Source of the DNA: Bradyrhizobium japonicum USDA 6
GTDB lineage: Bacteria; Pseudomonadota; Alphaproteobacteria; Rhizobiales; Xanthobacteraceae
DNA length: 64,000 nucleotides
Direction: 5' to 3'
Assembly (NCBI RefSeq): GCF_000284375.1
Contig: NC_017249.1
Span: 5,062,001-5,126,000 of the forward strand
Within the stretch, counting starts at the first letter, position 1. Each line of letters opens with the position of its first letter. Made by a program: the position numbers and the translations under genes. Under the pieces are notes generated by a model. The model did not search any database and was not told the DNA's origin. It saw only the letters and a list, made by a program, of their open reading frames with translations. This document shows, in pieces, positions 1 through 8,780 of the stretch.

Positions 1-492
1 CGCATCGAGGCCGGCCAATATCCCGGCATCGTGAAGACAACGCTCGATGGCGTCGATCAGACCGAATACCTTTCCGGGCGTTCGGAAAAGTCGGCGCGCG
101 ATACCTTCTTCTACTATTCGGGCAAGGATCCGTCGGCGGTCCGCTACAAGAACTGGAAGATCTACTTCACGATGGTGTCCGACGCGCCGCAGGGCTTCAT
201 TGCCGGAGCGCTTCCTTATCACTGGGCCCAGGTCGTCAACATCAAGCGAGACCCGTTCGAGACTTCCATTGGTGCACAATACAAGACACTCATGGGCCTC
301 GGCGGCGTCATCGGCTCCCCTTCTACAGCCTACGTGTATGACTGGAACATGCTGCCCATCGGCCAGGCGCTCTGGCTGAAGGAACTCGAGACCTATATTC
401 CGTACCCGCCGCTGCAGGACCCGGCGAGCTACAACCTCGAGCAGGTGCTGCAACAGGTCAAGCAGGCCAAAATTGCCGGTCGCAGCGACTAG
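1..492 (+). CDS. arylsulfatase, C-terminal part (cut by window edge)
   Basis: The frame is open from base 1, so the GTG at 31 is not a start; this is the 3' end of a longer gene. The 163 visible residues align with the C-terminal ends of the two full-length sulfatases that follow: an LDGVDQTEYLSG segment like LDGYNQMDLLTG, a RDPFE stretch, a YPPLQDPASYNLEQV tail. Sulfatases of this kind hydrolyse sulfate esters in the periplasm. The catalytic N-terminal half lies outside the window, so activity cannot be judged. It is the first of three tandem family members on the same strand. Confidence 0.85.
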   Translation, partial: RIEAGQYPGIVKTTLDGVDQTEYLSGRSEKSARDTFFYYSGKDPSAVRYKNWKIYFTMVSDAPQGFIAGALPYHWAQVVNIKRDPFETSIGAQYKTLMGLGGVIGSPSTAYVYDWNMLPIGQALWLKELETYIPYPPLQDPASYNLEQVLQQVKQAKIAGRSD

Positions 493-520
493 CGGCGTGC
501 GACGAGTGTGATCCGACGAA

Positions 521-546
521 GCGGGCGCCCCACGACGGGCGCCCGC
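521..546 (+). terminator. hairpin after first sulfatase
   Basis: A perfect 10-bp stem (GCGGGCGCCC / GGGCGCCCGC) with a 6-base loop lies 29 bases after the stop codon. There is no T tract, so it is a terminator-like or mRNA-stabilising hairpin rather than a textbook intrinsic terminator. Confidence 0.5.
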
Positions 547-672
547 CAACGGAATGGCAAGCAAGTGATCAAGGAGGCCGCGCCGGGCCGGTTGACACCT
601 CCATAAGCGACGTCGGCCTCCGATGCATCAAGCGAACAGAGCCAGTTGCATCACAAGGGAGAGGAGCACGTC

Positions 673-2451
673 ATGAGTAACAAGATTCCGCCGGAAGAAT
701 CCCACGACGTTGCGCCGCAATCGGGCGCCGGAATGAAACGCCGCGATCTGCTGCTGAGCGGCAGTTCGCTTGTCGCCGCTTCGGCGCTCTCGGCTGTCGG
801 GCTGACAACCACAGCGCAAGCACAACAACAGGCGGCACCCGCTGCGGCCGGTCGGCGGCCGAACATCGTCGTCATCATGGGCGACGATGTCGGTTGGTTC
901 AACATCGGCGCCTACCATCGGGGAATCATGTCGGGGAAGACACCGAACCTCGACAAGCTGGCCTCTGAAGGCATGATGTTCACGGACTATTACGCCGAAG
1001 CCAGCTGTACGGCGGGCCGGGCCAACTTCATCACCGGCGAGTTGCCGATCCGAACCGGGCTGACGACCGTGGGCCAGGCGGGTGCCGACGTCGGCATCCC
1101 GGCACAGGCGGCGACGCTTGCGACTGCCCTGAAGGCACAAGGCTATGCCACCGGGCAGTTCGGCAAAAACCACCTCGGTGACCTCAACAAGTATCTCCCG
1201 ACCCTGCACGGCTTCGACGAGTTCTTCGGATACCTGTACCACCTCGACGCGATGTCGGACCCGTACTGGTACTCGTTCCCCATCGACGAGAAATACTACA
1301 ACACCTACGGCCCGCGCAGCGTGATCCACAGCTATGCCACCGACACGGAGGATTCGACCGAGATGCCGCGTTGGGGCAAGATCGGCAAGCAGAGGATCGT
1401 CGATGAAGGCCCTCTGCCGCCGTTCCCGGACATGTCGAACGTGCCGAACATGCACGACTTGCCGTTCCTGAAGCCAAAATACGACATGACGACCTTCGAC
1501 GAGGTGTTGGTCAAGGCTTCCACTGACTTCATGTCCAGAGCCAAGAGGGACGGCAAGCCGTTCTTCGTCTGGCACAATACCACGCGCATGCACGTCTGGA
1601 CGTTTCTCTCCAAGAAGTACAGCTCGATGCAGAACAGCCAGACGAACTACGGTCTTGAGGAAGCCGGCATGACGCAGATGGATGACAGCATCGGCGCACT
1701 GATGAAGCATCTCGACGACATCGGCGAGGCCAACAACACCATCTTGATCTTCACGACCGACAACGGCGCGGAAGTATTCACGTGGCCGGATGGCGGCATG
1801 ACGCCATTCAAGAACACCAAGGGCACCGTCGGGGAAGGCGGCTTCCGCGTACCTTGCATTATCCGGTGGCCGGGCCAGATCAAGCCGGGCACGGTCGAGA
1901 ACGGAATCTTCTCCGGCCTCGATTGGTTCCCCACCCTGATGGCCGCGGCGGGCAACCCAGACATCACCACTCAGTTGCTGAGGGGCGTGAAGCTCGGCGA
2001 GCGGACCTACAAGAATCATCTCGATGGCTACAACCAGATGGATCTCCTTACTGGCAAGGGACCATCCAAACGCCAGGAGATTTTTTACTTCGGCGGCCCG
2101 CATCTGGGCGCGGTTCGCTTGGACGATATGAAGTTTACGTTCTTCGTGCAGCCTTGGGGGTGGCCGGGTGAAAAAGTCACCACGGACATGCCGCTCCTGA
2201 CCAATCTCAGACAGGATCCATTCGAGAGGTTGTCGATCATGCGTGGCGAGTCGCTGAACACCGGGTCCCCTGGCTACATGAACGAGTTCTTCGCCCGTGA
2301 GTTCTGGCGCTTCGTCCTGGTGCAGCAATATGTCGAGAAGCTCGCGTTGACGGCGGTCGACTATCCGCCGATGCAGGACCCGGCTTCCTTCAACCTCGAT
2401 GCTGTCAAGAAGAAGATCGACGAGATGATCAAGCACCGCGAGGGCCAGTAA
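673..2451 (+). CDS. Tat-exported arylsulfatase (sulfatase family)
   Basis: 592-residue type I sulfatase that hydrolyses a sulfate ester, substrate unknown. An upstream in-frame TTG at 646 is possible, but ATG 673 has GGGAGAGGAG just before it and gives the same N-terminus type as the next paralog. A twin-arginine signal (KRRDLLL, then a hydrophobic stretch ending AQA) predicts export as a folded protein. Metal ligands D71 and D72 lie in IMGDD. C112 lies in C-T-A-G-R, the C-x-A-x-R form of the sulfatase signature, where Cys must be converted to formylglycine. No formylglycine-generating enzyme is encoded in this window. It sits between a partial paralog and a full paralog. Confidence 0.9.
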   Translation: MSNKIPPEESHDVAPQSGAGMKRRDLLLSGSSLVAASALSAVGLTTTAQAQQQAAPAAAGRRPNIVVIMGDDVGWFNIGAYHRGIMSGKTPNLDKLASEGMMFTDYYAEASCTAGRANFITGELPIRTGLTTVGQAGADVGIPAQAATLATALKAQGYATGQFGKNHLGDLNKYLPTLHGFDEFFGYLYHLDAMSDPYWYSFPIDEKYYNTYGPRSVIHSYATDTEDSTEMPRWGKIGKQRIVDEGPLPPFPDMSNVPNMHDLPFLKPKYDMTTFDEVLVKASTDFMSRAKRDGKPFFVWHNTTRMHVWTFLSKKYSSMQNSQTNYGLEEAGMTQMDDSIGALMKHLDDIGEANNTILIFTTDNGAEVFTWPDGGMTPFKNTKGTVGEGGFRVPCIIRWPGQIKPGTVENGIFSGLDWFPTLMAAAGNPDITTQLLRGVKLGERTYKNHLDGYNQMDLLTGKGPSKRQEIFYFGGPHLGAVRLDDMKFTFFVQPWGWPGEKVTTDMPLLTNLRQDPFERLSIMRGESLNTGSPGYMNEFFAREFWRFVLVQQYVEKLALTAVDYPPMQDPASFNLDAVKKKIDEMIKHREGQ

Positions 2452-2452
2452 G

Positions 2453-2502
2453 CCACTCGCAACGCTGGAGGTCGTCAAGGCGCAGGTCGAGAGGGCCATG
2501 CT
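2453..2502 (+). pseudogene. remnant of a sulfatase C-terminus
   Basis: In the gap between the two full sulfatase genes, one frame reads PLATLEVVKAQVERAML. It aligns with the ends of the neighbours (PASFNLEAVKEQIEKAM in the corrected third gene, PASYNLEQVLQQVKQA in the first). It has no start of its own. The simplest reading is the leftover 3' end of another tandem copy lost by recombination. The match is short, so confidence is moderate. Confidence 0.55.
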
Positions 2503-2595
2503 GACGTTAGGGGCGGCGGCAGCAGGTGCCTATCCTGCTATGGCGCCGCCTGCGGCTAATACCCGTACCCACCCTGCTACTGAGGAGGATACATC

Positions 2596-4308
2596 ATGAG
2601 CAATGACGAGAACTCGAGGAAAGTGGAGAGCACTGCGGAGAAAACCAGCGGAGGATTGAAGCGTCGCGATCTATTATTGAGCGGTAGTTCGCTCGTCGCC
2701 GCCTCGGCGCTCTCGGCTGTGGGGCTGACAACCCCGGCGCAAGCGCAGCAGCCGGCACCAGCGCCCGCAGCGGCCGGCCAGCGGCCGAACATCGTCTTCA
2801 TCATGGGTGACGACATCGGCTGGTTCAATATAGGTGCCTATCACCAGGGTATCATGGCCAGTCGGACACCAAACCTCGACAAGCTCGCCGCAGAAGGCAT
2901 GCGCTTCACCGACTATTACGCCGAGGCGAGCTGCACCGCGGGTCGCGCCAATTTCATCACCGGCGAATTGCCGATCCGCACCGGCCTTACCACCGTCGGC
3001 CAGGCCGGGTCTCCCATAGGCATGCCGGCGCAAGCGCCAACCATCGCGACCGCGCTGAAATCCATGGGGTACGCTACCGGACAGTTCGGCAAGAACCACC
3101 TTGGCGACCTCAACGAATTCCTGCCGACGGTGCACGGCTTCGACGAGTTCTTTGGTTACCTCTATCACCTCGACGCGATGGAAGATCCGGCCCACCGCAA
3201 CTACCCCCAAGCGCTCTTGGCGACAGTCGGTCCCCGCAACATGGTTCATTCCTGGGCGACCGACGTCGACGATCCGACGGTGCAGACGCGCTGGGGTAAG
3301 ATCGGCAAGCAAAAGATCGAGGACTCCGGACCGCTTTATCCAAAGCGGATGGAGACGGTGGATGACGAAATCCTGAAGATCACGTTCGACTTCATCGACA
3401 AGGCCAAGCGGGACAACAAGCCGTTCTTCGTCTGGCTCAACCCGACCCGCATGCACGTCGTCACGCACCTTTCGGAAAAATACGAGAACATGCGCAACTC
3501 CGAAAACGGCTGGTCGGTTTCCGAGGGCGGATTCGCCCAACTGGACGATATCGTCGGCGCCGTCATGAAGAAGCTCAAGGACGAGGGCTTCGACGACAAC
3601 ACGATCGTCGCGTTCACAACCGACAATGGCGCGGAGAACTTCACCTGGCCCGATGGCGGACAGACGCCATTTGCAGGCGGCAAGGGAACGGCCATGGAAG
3701 GCGGTTTCCGCGTGCCCTGCATGATCCGCTGGCCGGGCAAGGTGCCGGCGGGAAAGGTCGAGAACGGCATTATCTCCGGACTCGACTGGTTCCCGACCTT
3801 CGTCGCCGCAGCGGGCAATCCGAATATTGCCGACGAGTTGAGGAAAGGAAAGCAACTCGCCGGCAAGACCTACAAGGTCTACCTCGACGGGTACAACCAG
3901 ATGGACCTGATTACCGGAAAGGGCCCGTCTGCCCGCCACTCGGTCTTCTATTTCACCGAGGGCACACTGAGCGCGGTGCGTATCGACGACTTCAAATATC
4001 GCTTCACCGATCAGCCAAGCGGCTGGTTGGGCGCCACGGTCAAGGTTGATTGGCCGATCCTCACCAATATCCGCCTTGATCCCTTCGAACGCACGAACAT
4101 GCCCAACGGCGCGCAGGGGTCGTTGGCATTCTATAACTGGTTTGTTTACGAGTTCTGGCGGTTCCAGTTCGTGCAGCAGGAGGTCGGCAAGCTCGCCCAG
4201 ACGGCGATCGAGTTCCCGCCGATGCAGAAGGGGCGAGCTTCAACCTGGAAGCGGTCAAGGAGCAGATCGAAAAGGCCATGCAGTCGCAGGCTGGCAAGTA
4301 GCAGATAA
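2596..4308 (+). CDS. Tat-exported arylsulfatase with a frameshifted C-terminus
   Basis: 570-residue paralog of the preceding sulfatase. GAGGAGG lies just upstream of ATG 2596. It carries the same Tat signal (KRRDLLLSGSS) and the same signature C-T-A-G-R, with C113 as the formylglycine precursor. The last 30 or so residues are abnormal (basic, Ser/Arg rich). Just after FPPMQ at about 4228 one base appears missing: from 4233 the next frame reads ASFNLEAVKEQIEKAMQ and stops at 4301, matching the paralogs. It is therefore either a real -1 frameshift or a sequence error in the AAGGGG run. The catalytic domain is intact. Confidence 0.88.
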   Translation: MSNDENSRKVESTAEKTSGGLKRRDLLLSGSSLVAASALSAVGLTTPAQAQQPAPAPAAAGQRPNIVFIMGDDIGWFNIGAYHQGIMASRTPNLDKLAAEGMRFTDYYAEASCTAGRANFITGELPIRTGLTTVGQAGSPIGMPAQAPTIATALKSMGYATGQFGKNHLGDLNEFLPTVHGFDEFFGYLYHLDAMEDPAHRNYPQALLATVGPRNMVHSWATDVDDPTVQTRWGKIGKQKIEDSGPLYPKRMETVDDEILKITFDFIDKAKRDNKPFFVWLNPTRMHVVTHLSEKYENMRNSENGWSVSEGGFAQLDDIVGAVMKKLKDEGFDDNTIVAFTTDNGAENFTWPDGGQTPFAGGKGTAMEGGFRVPCMIRWPGKVPAGKVENGIISGLDWFPTFVAAAGNPNIADELRKGKQLAGKTYKVYLDGYNQMDLITGKGPSARHSVFYFTEGTLSAVRIDDFKYRFTDQPSGWLGATVKVDWPILTNIRLDPFERTNMPNGAQGSLAFYNWFVYEFWRFQFVQQEVGKLAQTAIEFPPMQKGRASTWKRSRSRSKRPCSRRLASSR

Positions 4309-4318
4309 ATATGAGGTG

Positions 4319-4347
4319 AGCGGGCGCTCCGCGTCGGAGCGCCCGCT
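4319..4347 (+). terminator. hairpin after second full sulfatase
   Basis: A perfect 13-bp stem (AGCGGGCGCTCCG / CGGAGCGCCCGCT) with a 3-base loop lies between the sulfatase and the HAD gene. It is very stable but not followed by a clear T tract. Confidence 0.6.
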
Positions 4348-4392
4348 TCAGGCCTTCACAATCACTGCCTTCACTGTTGAAAGGGACCAGCC

Positions 4393-5430
4393 ATGGCGAT
4401 GCCTCGGGCTTTATTCGGCGTCAACCGCCGCATCCTGCTGTCGTCGCTGGCGATGCTTCCATTGCTCTCTGCCTCGCTTCGCTCGACCACGGCGGAGGCT
4501 CAAGCGCAGCGCGATCCGCTTCCCTCCTGGAACGACGGCGCGACCAAATCGTCAATCCTCGACTTCGTCGCGCGTGTCACGACGCAAGGCGGACCCTATT
4601 TCGTACCGCCTGATCAGCGCATCGCGACCTTCGACAATGACGGCACACTATGGGTCGAGCAGCCGATGTATGTGCAACTGGCCTTCGCCCTCGACCGCGT
4701 GAAGGCCATGGCGCCAATGCATCCGGAATGGAAGACCAAGCAGCCGTTCGCGGCGGTGCTGGACGGCGACCTGAAGGCGCTTGCGGCTTCAGGCGAAAAA
4801 GGATTGGTCGAAATCATCGCCGTGACACATGCCGGCATGACCACGGCGGAGTTCGAGAAGATTGTCACGGATTGGCTGGCGACCGCGCGCGATCACCGCT
4901 TCAAGCGGCCGTATACCGAACTGGTCTATCAGCCGATGCTCGAACTGCTCGCCTATCTCCGGGCCAGCGGCTTCAAGACCTTCATTGTGTCAGGCGGCGG
5001 CATCGAATTCATGCGGCCCTGGACCGAGCGGATCTACGGAATACCGCCGGAGCAGGTTGTCGGATCGTCGATCAAGACCCGATTCGAGATCAAGGACGGT
5101 GCGCCGACGCTCTTCCGGCTGCCCGACATCAACTTCATCGATGACAAGTCCGGCAAGCCGATCGGCATCAACGAGCACATCGGCCGCCGTCCCATTGCCG
5201 CGTTCGGCAACTCCGACGGCGATCTCGAAATGCTGCAATGGACGACGCTCGGCGCCAGCGGCGCGCGGTTCGGCCTGATCGTCCACCATACCGACGCGGA
5301 ACGTGAATATGCCTACGATCGCGACTCGCATTTCGGGAAACTCGACGTCGCGCTCGACGCTGCAGCGCTGAACAGGTGGACCGTCGTGGACATGAAGAAG
5401 GACTGGAAGCGCATCTTTGCCTTCGACTGA
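4393..5430 (+). CDS. periplasmic HAD-family phosphatase
   Basis: 345-residue haloacid-dehalogenase-type phosphohydrolase. A basic N-terminus and hydrophobic stretch ending near AEA predict Sec export. Motif I is FDNDGT with nucleophile D81 and acid/base D83; motif II is VSGGG with S200; motif IV is GNSDGD with D275 and D277. The substrate is unknown; the arrangement recalls SerB-like acid phosphatases. AAAGGGA precedes ATG 4393. It follows the sulfatases on the same strand but behind a strong hairpin. Sulfatase next to phosphatase suggests ester scavenging, which is inference. Confidence 0.82.
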   Translation: MAMPRALFGVNRRILLSSLAMLPLLSASLRSTTAEAQAQRDPLPSWNDGATKSSILDFVARVTTQGGPYFVPPDQRIATFDNDGTLWVEQPMYVQLAFALDRVKAMAPMHPEWKTKQPFAAVLDGDLKALAASGEKGLVEIIAVTHAGMTTAEFEKIVTDWLATARDHRFKRPYTELVYQPMLELLAYLRASGFKTFIVSGGGIEFMRPWTERIYGIPPEQVVGSSIKTRFEIKDGAPTLFRLPDINFIDDKSGKPIGINEHIGRRPIAAFGNSDGDLEMLQWTTLGASGARFGLIVHHTDAEREYAYDRDSHFGKLDVALDAAALNRWTVVDMKKDWKRIFAFD

Positions 5431-5797
5431 CATGCTCTAAGGACCCATAAGTGCCATCTAGACGGCCATAGCCCTTGGCTGGCATCGCGTTGCAGCAAGA
5501 GACGCCAGGGAACGGCAATGCGAGCTTGCTTTTTTCTCACTCGTTGGTGGGGCCGAAAATAGAATCACTGGCACAAACTGCATACTCAACATTTCCAGCC
5601 ATGTGAGGGTTGCAGCAAGTCTGCCGTGGCAACCGGTCGGACTTGGGTTACCGAATGTGGCTCTTTGGTCGCAGCATTGATCTTTCTTACGACAGATCTA
5701 TCCCCGTTGAAGTTTACATGATGAGCCCCGGTCGCCTCGGGGGTACGCTGCTGTCGCCGAGTTGTATTCGGAGGCGACACATCTTACGAGGCACGAC
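5431..5797 (+). other. intergenic region, nothing assigned
   Basis: About 370 bases between the HAD phosphatase and the outer-membrane protein. I see no convincing reading frame or RNA gene. A short hairpin (CCCCG, 7-base loop, CGGGG) near 5726-5742 may belong to the 5' leader of the next gene. A TGGCAC at 5571 was checked as a sigma-54 site and lacks the correctly spaced GC element. Confidence 0.4.
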
Positions 5798-6916
5798 ATG
5801 ACAGGGAGCATTGCACTGGCTGCGGGGCAGAGTGAGCGACCGAGATCAGCAAGTCGACGCAGACTTGGCGTTGCTGCATTCGTCATGGCACCGTCGATTA
5901 TGTTTTTTTCCCATTGTGCGTTGGCCGATGAAAACGGCGTCAGTTTCTGGGTGCCCGGCTTCTTTGGAAGCCTCGCGGCGACGCCGCAGCAGCCGGGGTG
6001 GTCGCTGGCGAATATCTACTACCATACCTCCGTATCGGCCGGCGCCGACGTCGCGCGTGCACGTGAATTTTCGCTCGGCAGGGTTCCGGCCAACCTGACC
6101 GTAAACGCAAACCTGAATTTGAGTGTCAACGCCACCGGCAATCTGGGCTTTGTGATCCCGACCTATGTCTTCGAGACGCCGGTGCTCGGCGGCCAGGCGT
6201 CGGTGTCCCTCATAGGAGCCTATGGCGTTGTCGGCACCAGCCTGGCGGGGACCTTGTCAGGCGTGCTCACGGGGCCGTTCGGCAACAGCGTCCCCTTCGC
6301 GCGGTCCGATACCATCAGCGACACGACATGGGGCTTTGGGGATCTGATCCCGCAATTCGCATTGCGCTGGAACGCCGGCGTCCACAACTACATGACCTAT
6401 ATCACCGGCGACATCCCGGTTGGCGCTTACCAATCCGATCGCCTGTCGAATATAGGCATCGGACACGGCGCGATTGATGCGGGCGGCGGCTACACCTATT
6501 TCAATCCGCAGACCGGCCACGAATTCTCCGGCGTGCTTGGCTTCACCTACAATACCAAGAATACAACGACGCAGTATCAGAGCGGCGTCGACATGCACTT
6601 CGACTGGGGTGCATCGCAGTTCCTGTCGAAGCAGGTCATGGTTGGCCTCGTGGGCTATGTCTACAAGGAGCTCGGCTGCGACAGCGGTTCAGGCGACCGT
6701 GTCGGCTGCTTCCAGTCCCAGGTGGTTGGAGTCGGTCCGCAGGTCGGATTCCTGTTTCCGGTCGGCGACATGCAGGGCTATCTCAATTTGAAAGCTTACG
6801 GCGAGTTCGCTGCGGAAAACCGGCCATCGGGCTGGAATACCTGGGTCACCTTCTCTATCTCGCCGCCCGCGCCCGGAGCACCTCCGACGACAAAGCCCAT
6901 CGTCAGAAAATACTAG
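5798..6916 (+). CDS. outer-membrane protein, MetA-pathway/SphA-like family
   Basis: 372-residue exported protein from ATG 5798, preceded by ACGAGG; a TTG at 5762 is in frame but has no better site. An Arg-rich N-terminus, a hydrophobic segment and an ALA cleavage site at about residue 43 give a signal peptide. The mature part is rich in Gly, aromatic and alternating polar/hydrophobic residues typical of a beta-barrel (FWVPGFFGS, NIYYHTS, GGGYTYFNP, TGHEFSGVLGFTYN) and resembles the phenol-degradation meta-pathway protein family. Such proteins are thought to be channels for hydrophobic substrates. The specific substrate cannot be read from context. Confidence 0.72.
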   Translation: MTGSIALAAGQSERPRSASRRRLGVAAFVMAPSIMFFSHCALADENGVSFWVPGFFGSLAATPQQPGWSLANIYYHTSVSAGADVARAREFSLGRVPANLTVNANLNLSVNATGNLGFVIPTYVFETPVLGGQASVSLIGAYGVVGTSLAGTLSGVLTGPFGNSVPFARSDTISDTTWGFGDLIPQFALRWNAGVHNYMTYITGDIPVGAYQSDRLSNIGIGHGAIDAGGGYTYFNPQTGHEFSGVLGFTYNTKNTTTQYQSGVDMHFDWGASQFLSKQVMVGLVGYVYKELGCDSGSGDRVGCFQSQVVGVGPQVGFLFPVGDMQGYLNLKAYGEFAAENRPSGWNTWVTFSISPPAPGAPPTTKPIVRKY

Positions 6917-7185
6917 CAGCAATCAAGCTGCGGCTTGTCAGTTTGCTGATCATTCTTTGCAACACGCGGGCAACCGGTGGCACCTGGTCTCCGTCGAAGC
7001 TCTTGCGGTGACCACCACCGAGGCCGTAGTGCCGGCGCGTAGCAGGCGTCGCCTTCGCGCGCGATTCCTTTGCGATCTCGCCCGCCGCGCCTGAAAGTGC
7101 CGTCACGCCGACCCGGCACATGGTGACAAAGCATGGCACGCGCCTTTCTGGGAAAGACAGCCGTAACCGGGTTGCGATCCGACCG

Positions 7186-8178
7186 CTAATTCACCGTCAG
7201 CTTCACGCCGAGCCGTCCCGCTAGCTCCTGCACGAACTGCCAGGCAACACGGCCCGAGCGCGAGCCGCGCGTGGTCGACCATTCCAGCGCCTCGCGCTCC
7301 AGCGCCTCGTCGTCGACCTCAATGGCGAAATGGCTGCAATAGCCCCGCACCATGGCCAGATACTCGTCCTGGCTGCACCGGTGGAAGCCGAGCCATAGTC
7401 CGAAGCGATCCGACAACGAGACCTTCTCCTCGACCGCTTCGCCGGGATTGATCGCGGTCGAACGCTCGTTCTCGATCATCTCGCGCGCCAGCAGATGGCG
7501 GCGGTTGGAGGTGGCGTAGAGGATGACGTTTTCGGGGCGGCCCTCGATGCCGCCTTCGAGCACCGCCTTGAGCGACTTGTAGGACGCATCATTGCCGTCG
7601 AAGGACAGGTCGTCGCAGAACACGATGAAGCGGAAGGACGAGGCGCGAAGCTGTTCCATCAGCGCGGGCAGGCTCTCGATGTCCTCGCGGTGGATCTCGA
7701 TCAGCTTCAGCTTGTCGGACGGTTTGCGCTCCGCGTTGATGCTGGCATGCGCCGCCTTCACCAGCGACGACTTGCCCATACCGCGCGCGCCCCATAGCAG
7801 GGCATTGTTGGCCGGCAGGCCATTGGCGAAACGCTCGGTGTTCTCCATCAGGATGTCGCGCATCCGGTCGACGCCCTTCAGCAGGAACAGCTCGACGCGG
7901 CTGACCCGCGGCACCGCAGCGAGGCGGCCGTCGGGGTGCCAGACATAGGCGTCCGCCCGCTCGAACGATTCGCGTTCGACGGCCGGCTTGCCCTGGGCGG
8001 CGAGGTGCGCCGCGATCGTCTCCAGCGCGCGGACGATACGATCCTGGGAGAGGTCCGGGGCTGCCTTATCGACGGCCTTGGGGGGGGCCTTGGGACGTTT
8101 TGCCGCGACGCGGGCAGGCATCCTGGCAGGGGTACGGGGGCCTTTGCCGGCCGGGCTTTTGCTTGGTTTTTTGGGCAT
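7186..8178 (-). CDS. DUF815 family AAA+ ATPase
   Basis: 330-residue cytoplasmic ATPase. Start ATG 8178 has AGGA upstream; a longer frame to 8271 lacks support. The first 45 residues are a Lys/Pro/Ala-rich disordered tail. Walker A is GARGMGKSS at 130-138 (K136) and Walker B is VFCDD with D189/D190, followed by an arginine-containing sensor region. The DUF815 family is widespread in proteobacteria and its role is not settled. The gene is divergent from yajC. An 8-base C run on the coding strand lies in the tail at 8080-8087 and could be slippage-prone. Confidence 0.88.
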   Translation of the reverse strand: MPKKPSKSPAGKGPRTPARMPARVAAKRPKAPPKAVDKAAPDLSQDRIVRALETIAAHLAAQGKPAVERESFERADAYVWHPDGRLAAVPRVSRVELFLLKGVDRMRDILMENTERFANGLPANNALLWGARGMGKSSLVKAAHASINAERKPSDKLKLIEIHREDIESLPALMEQLRASSFRFIVFCDDLSFDGNDASYKSLKAVLEGGIEGRPENVILYATSNRRHLLAREMIENERSTAINPGEAVEEKVSLSDRFGLWLGFHRCSQDEYLAMVRGYCSHFAIEVDDEALEREALEWSTTRGSRSGRVAWQFVQELAGRLGVKLTVN

Positions 8179-8359
8179 GTCCGAAGTTCCTGAGAATGCA
8201 GCCTTATCGGGCCTGAGGCCGCGCCGCAAGGTGGCCAAATCGCCGGTCTGGCAGCGTTGCAATTGGGGCAATGGCCGCTATAGTCCGCGCGAATTTGACC
8301 GAACCGGTCGGCTTTGAGGGCCTGACCGGTTTTCCCCCGTTTCCGCGAGGATCGTCCGA

Positions 8360-8734
8360 ATGCTGATTACCCCTGCGTATGCCCAGGCCGCGGGCGCCGG
8401 CGACACCAACAGCATGTTGATGTCGCTGCTGCCGTTCGCCCTGATCTTCGTGATCATGTACTTCCTGATTCTGCGTCCGCAGCAGAAGAAGGTGCGCGAC
8501 CATGCCGACCTCGTGAAGAACATCCGCCGCGGCGACACCGTCGTGACCTCCGGCGGCCTCGTCGGCAAGGTCACCAAGGTCGTCGATGACGACCAGATCG
8601 AGTTCGAGATTTCCGACGGCGTGCGCGTGCGGCAGATGCGCCAGATGATCTCCGGCGTGCGCGCCAAGGGCGAGCCGGCCAAGGAGTCCAAGGATAGCAA
8701 GGAAGCAGCCAAGGACGACGCCGCGTCGAAGTGA
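8360..8734 (+). CDS. yajC: preprotein translocase subunit YajC
   Basis: 124-residue inner-membrane accessory subunit of the Sec translocon. One membrane helix at about residues 19-38 is followed by the family motif RPQQKKVRDH and a cytoplasmic domain containing GDTVVTSGGLVGKV. The C-terminal tail is Lys/Asp/Ala rich. It lies 46 bases before secD, the usual yajC-secD-secF order. Confidence 0.96.
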   Translation: MLITPAYAQAAGAGDTNSMLMSLLPFALIFVIMYFLILRPQQKKVRDHADLVKNIRRGDTVVTSGGLVGKVTKVVDDDQIEFEISDGVRVRQMRQMISGVRAKGEPAKESKDSKEAAKDDAASK

Positions 8735-8780
8735 GCGCTTCCGCGAGCATCCCAATCTCCTGATCTGACAGGTCCAGTCG

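Noticed and set aside
31..33. GTG as start of the first gene
   Set aside because: The frame is open to the window edge and the upstream residues continue the sulfatase alignment.
1006..1020. Sulfatase active site considered inactive because Pro of C-x-P-x-R is missing
   Set aside because: C-x-A-x-R is an accepted variant of the sulfatase signature, and Cys and Arg are both present.
628..2499. 623-residue frame opposite the first full sulfatase
   Set aside because: High-GC shadow of a well-supported gene on the other strand; no ribosome site and no recognisable domain.
5571..5590. Possible sigma-54 promoter (TGGCAC...TGCA)
   Set aside because: The spacing between the GG and GC elements is 8 bases instead of 10 and the TTGC element is absent.
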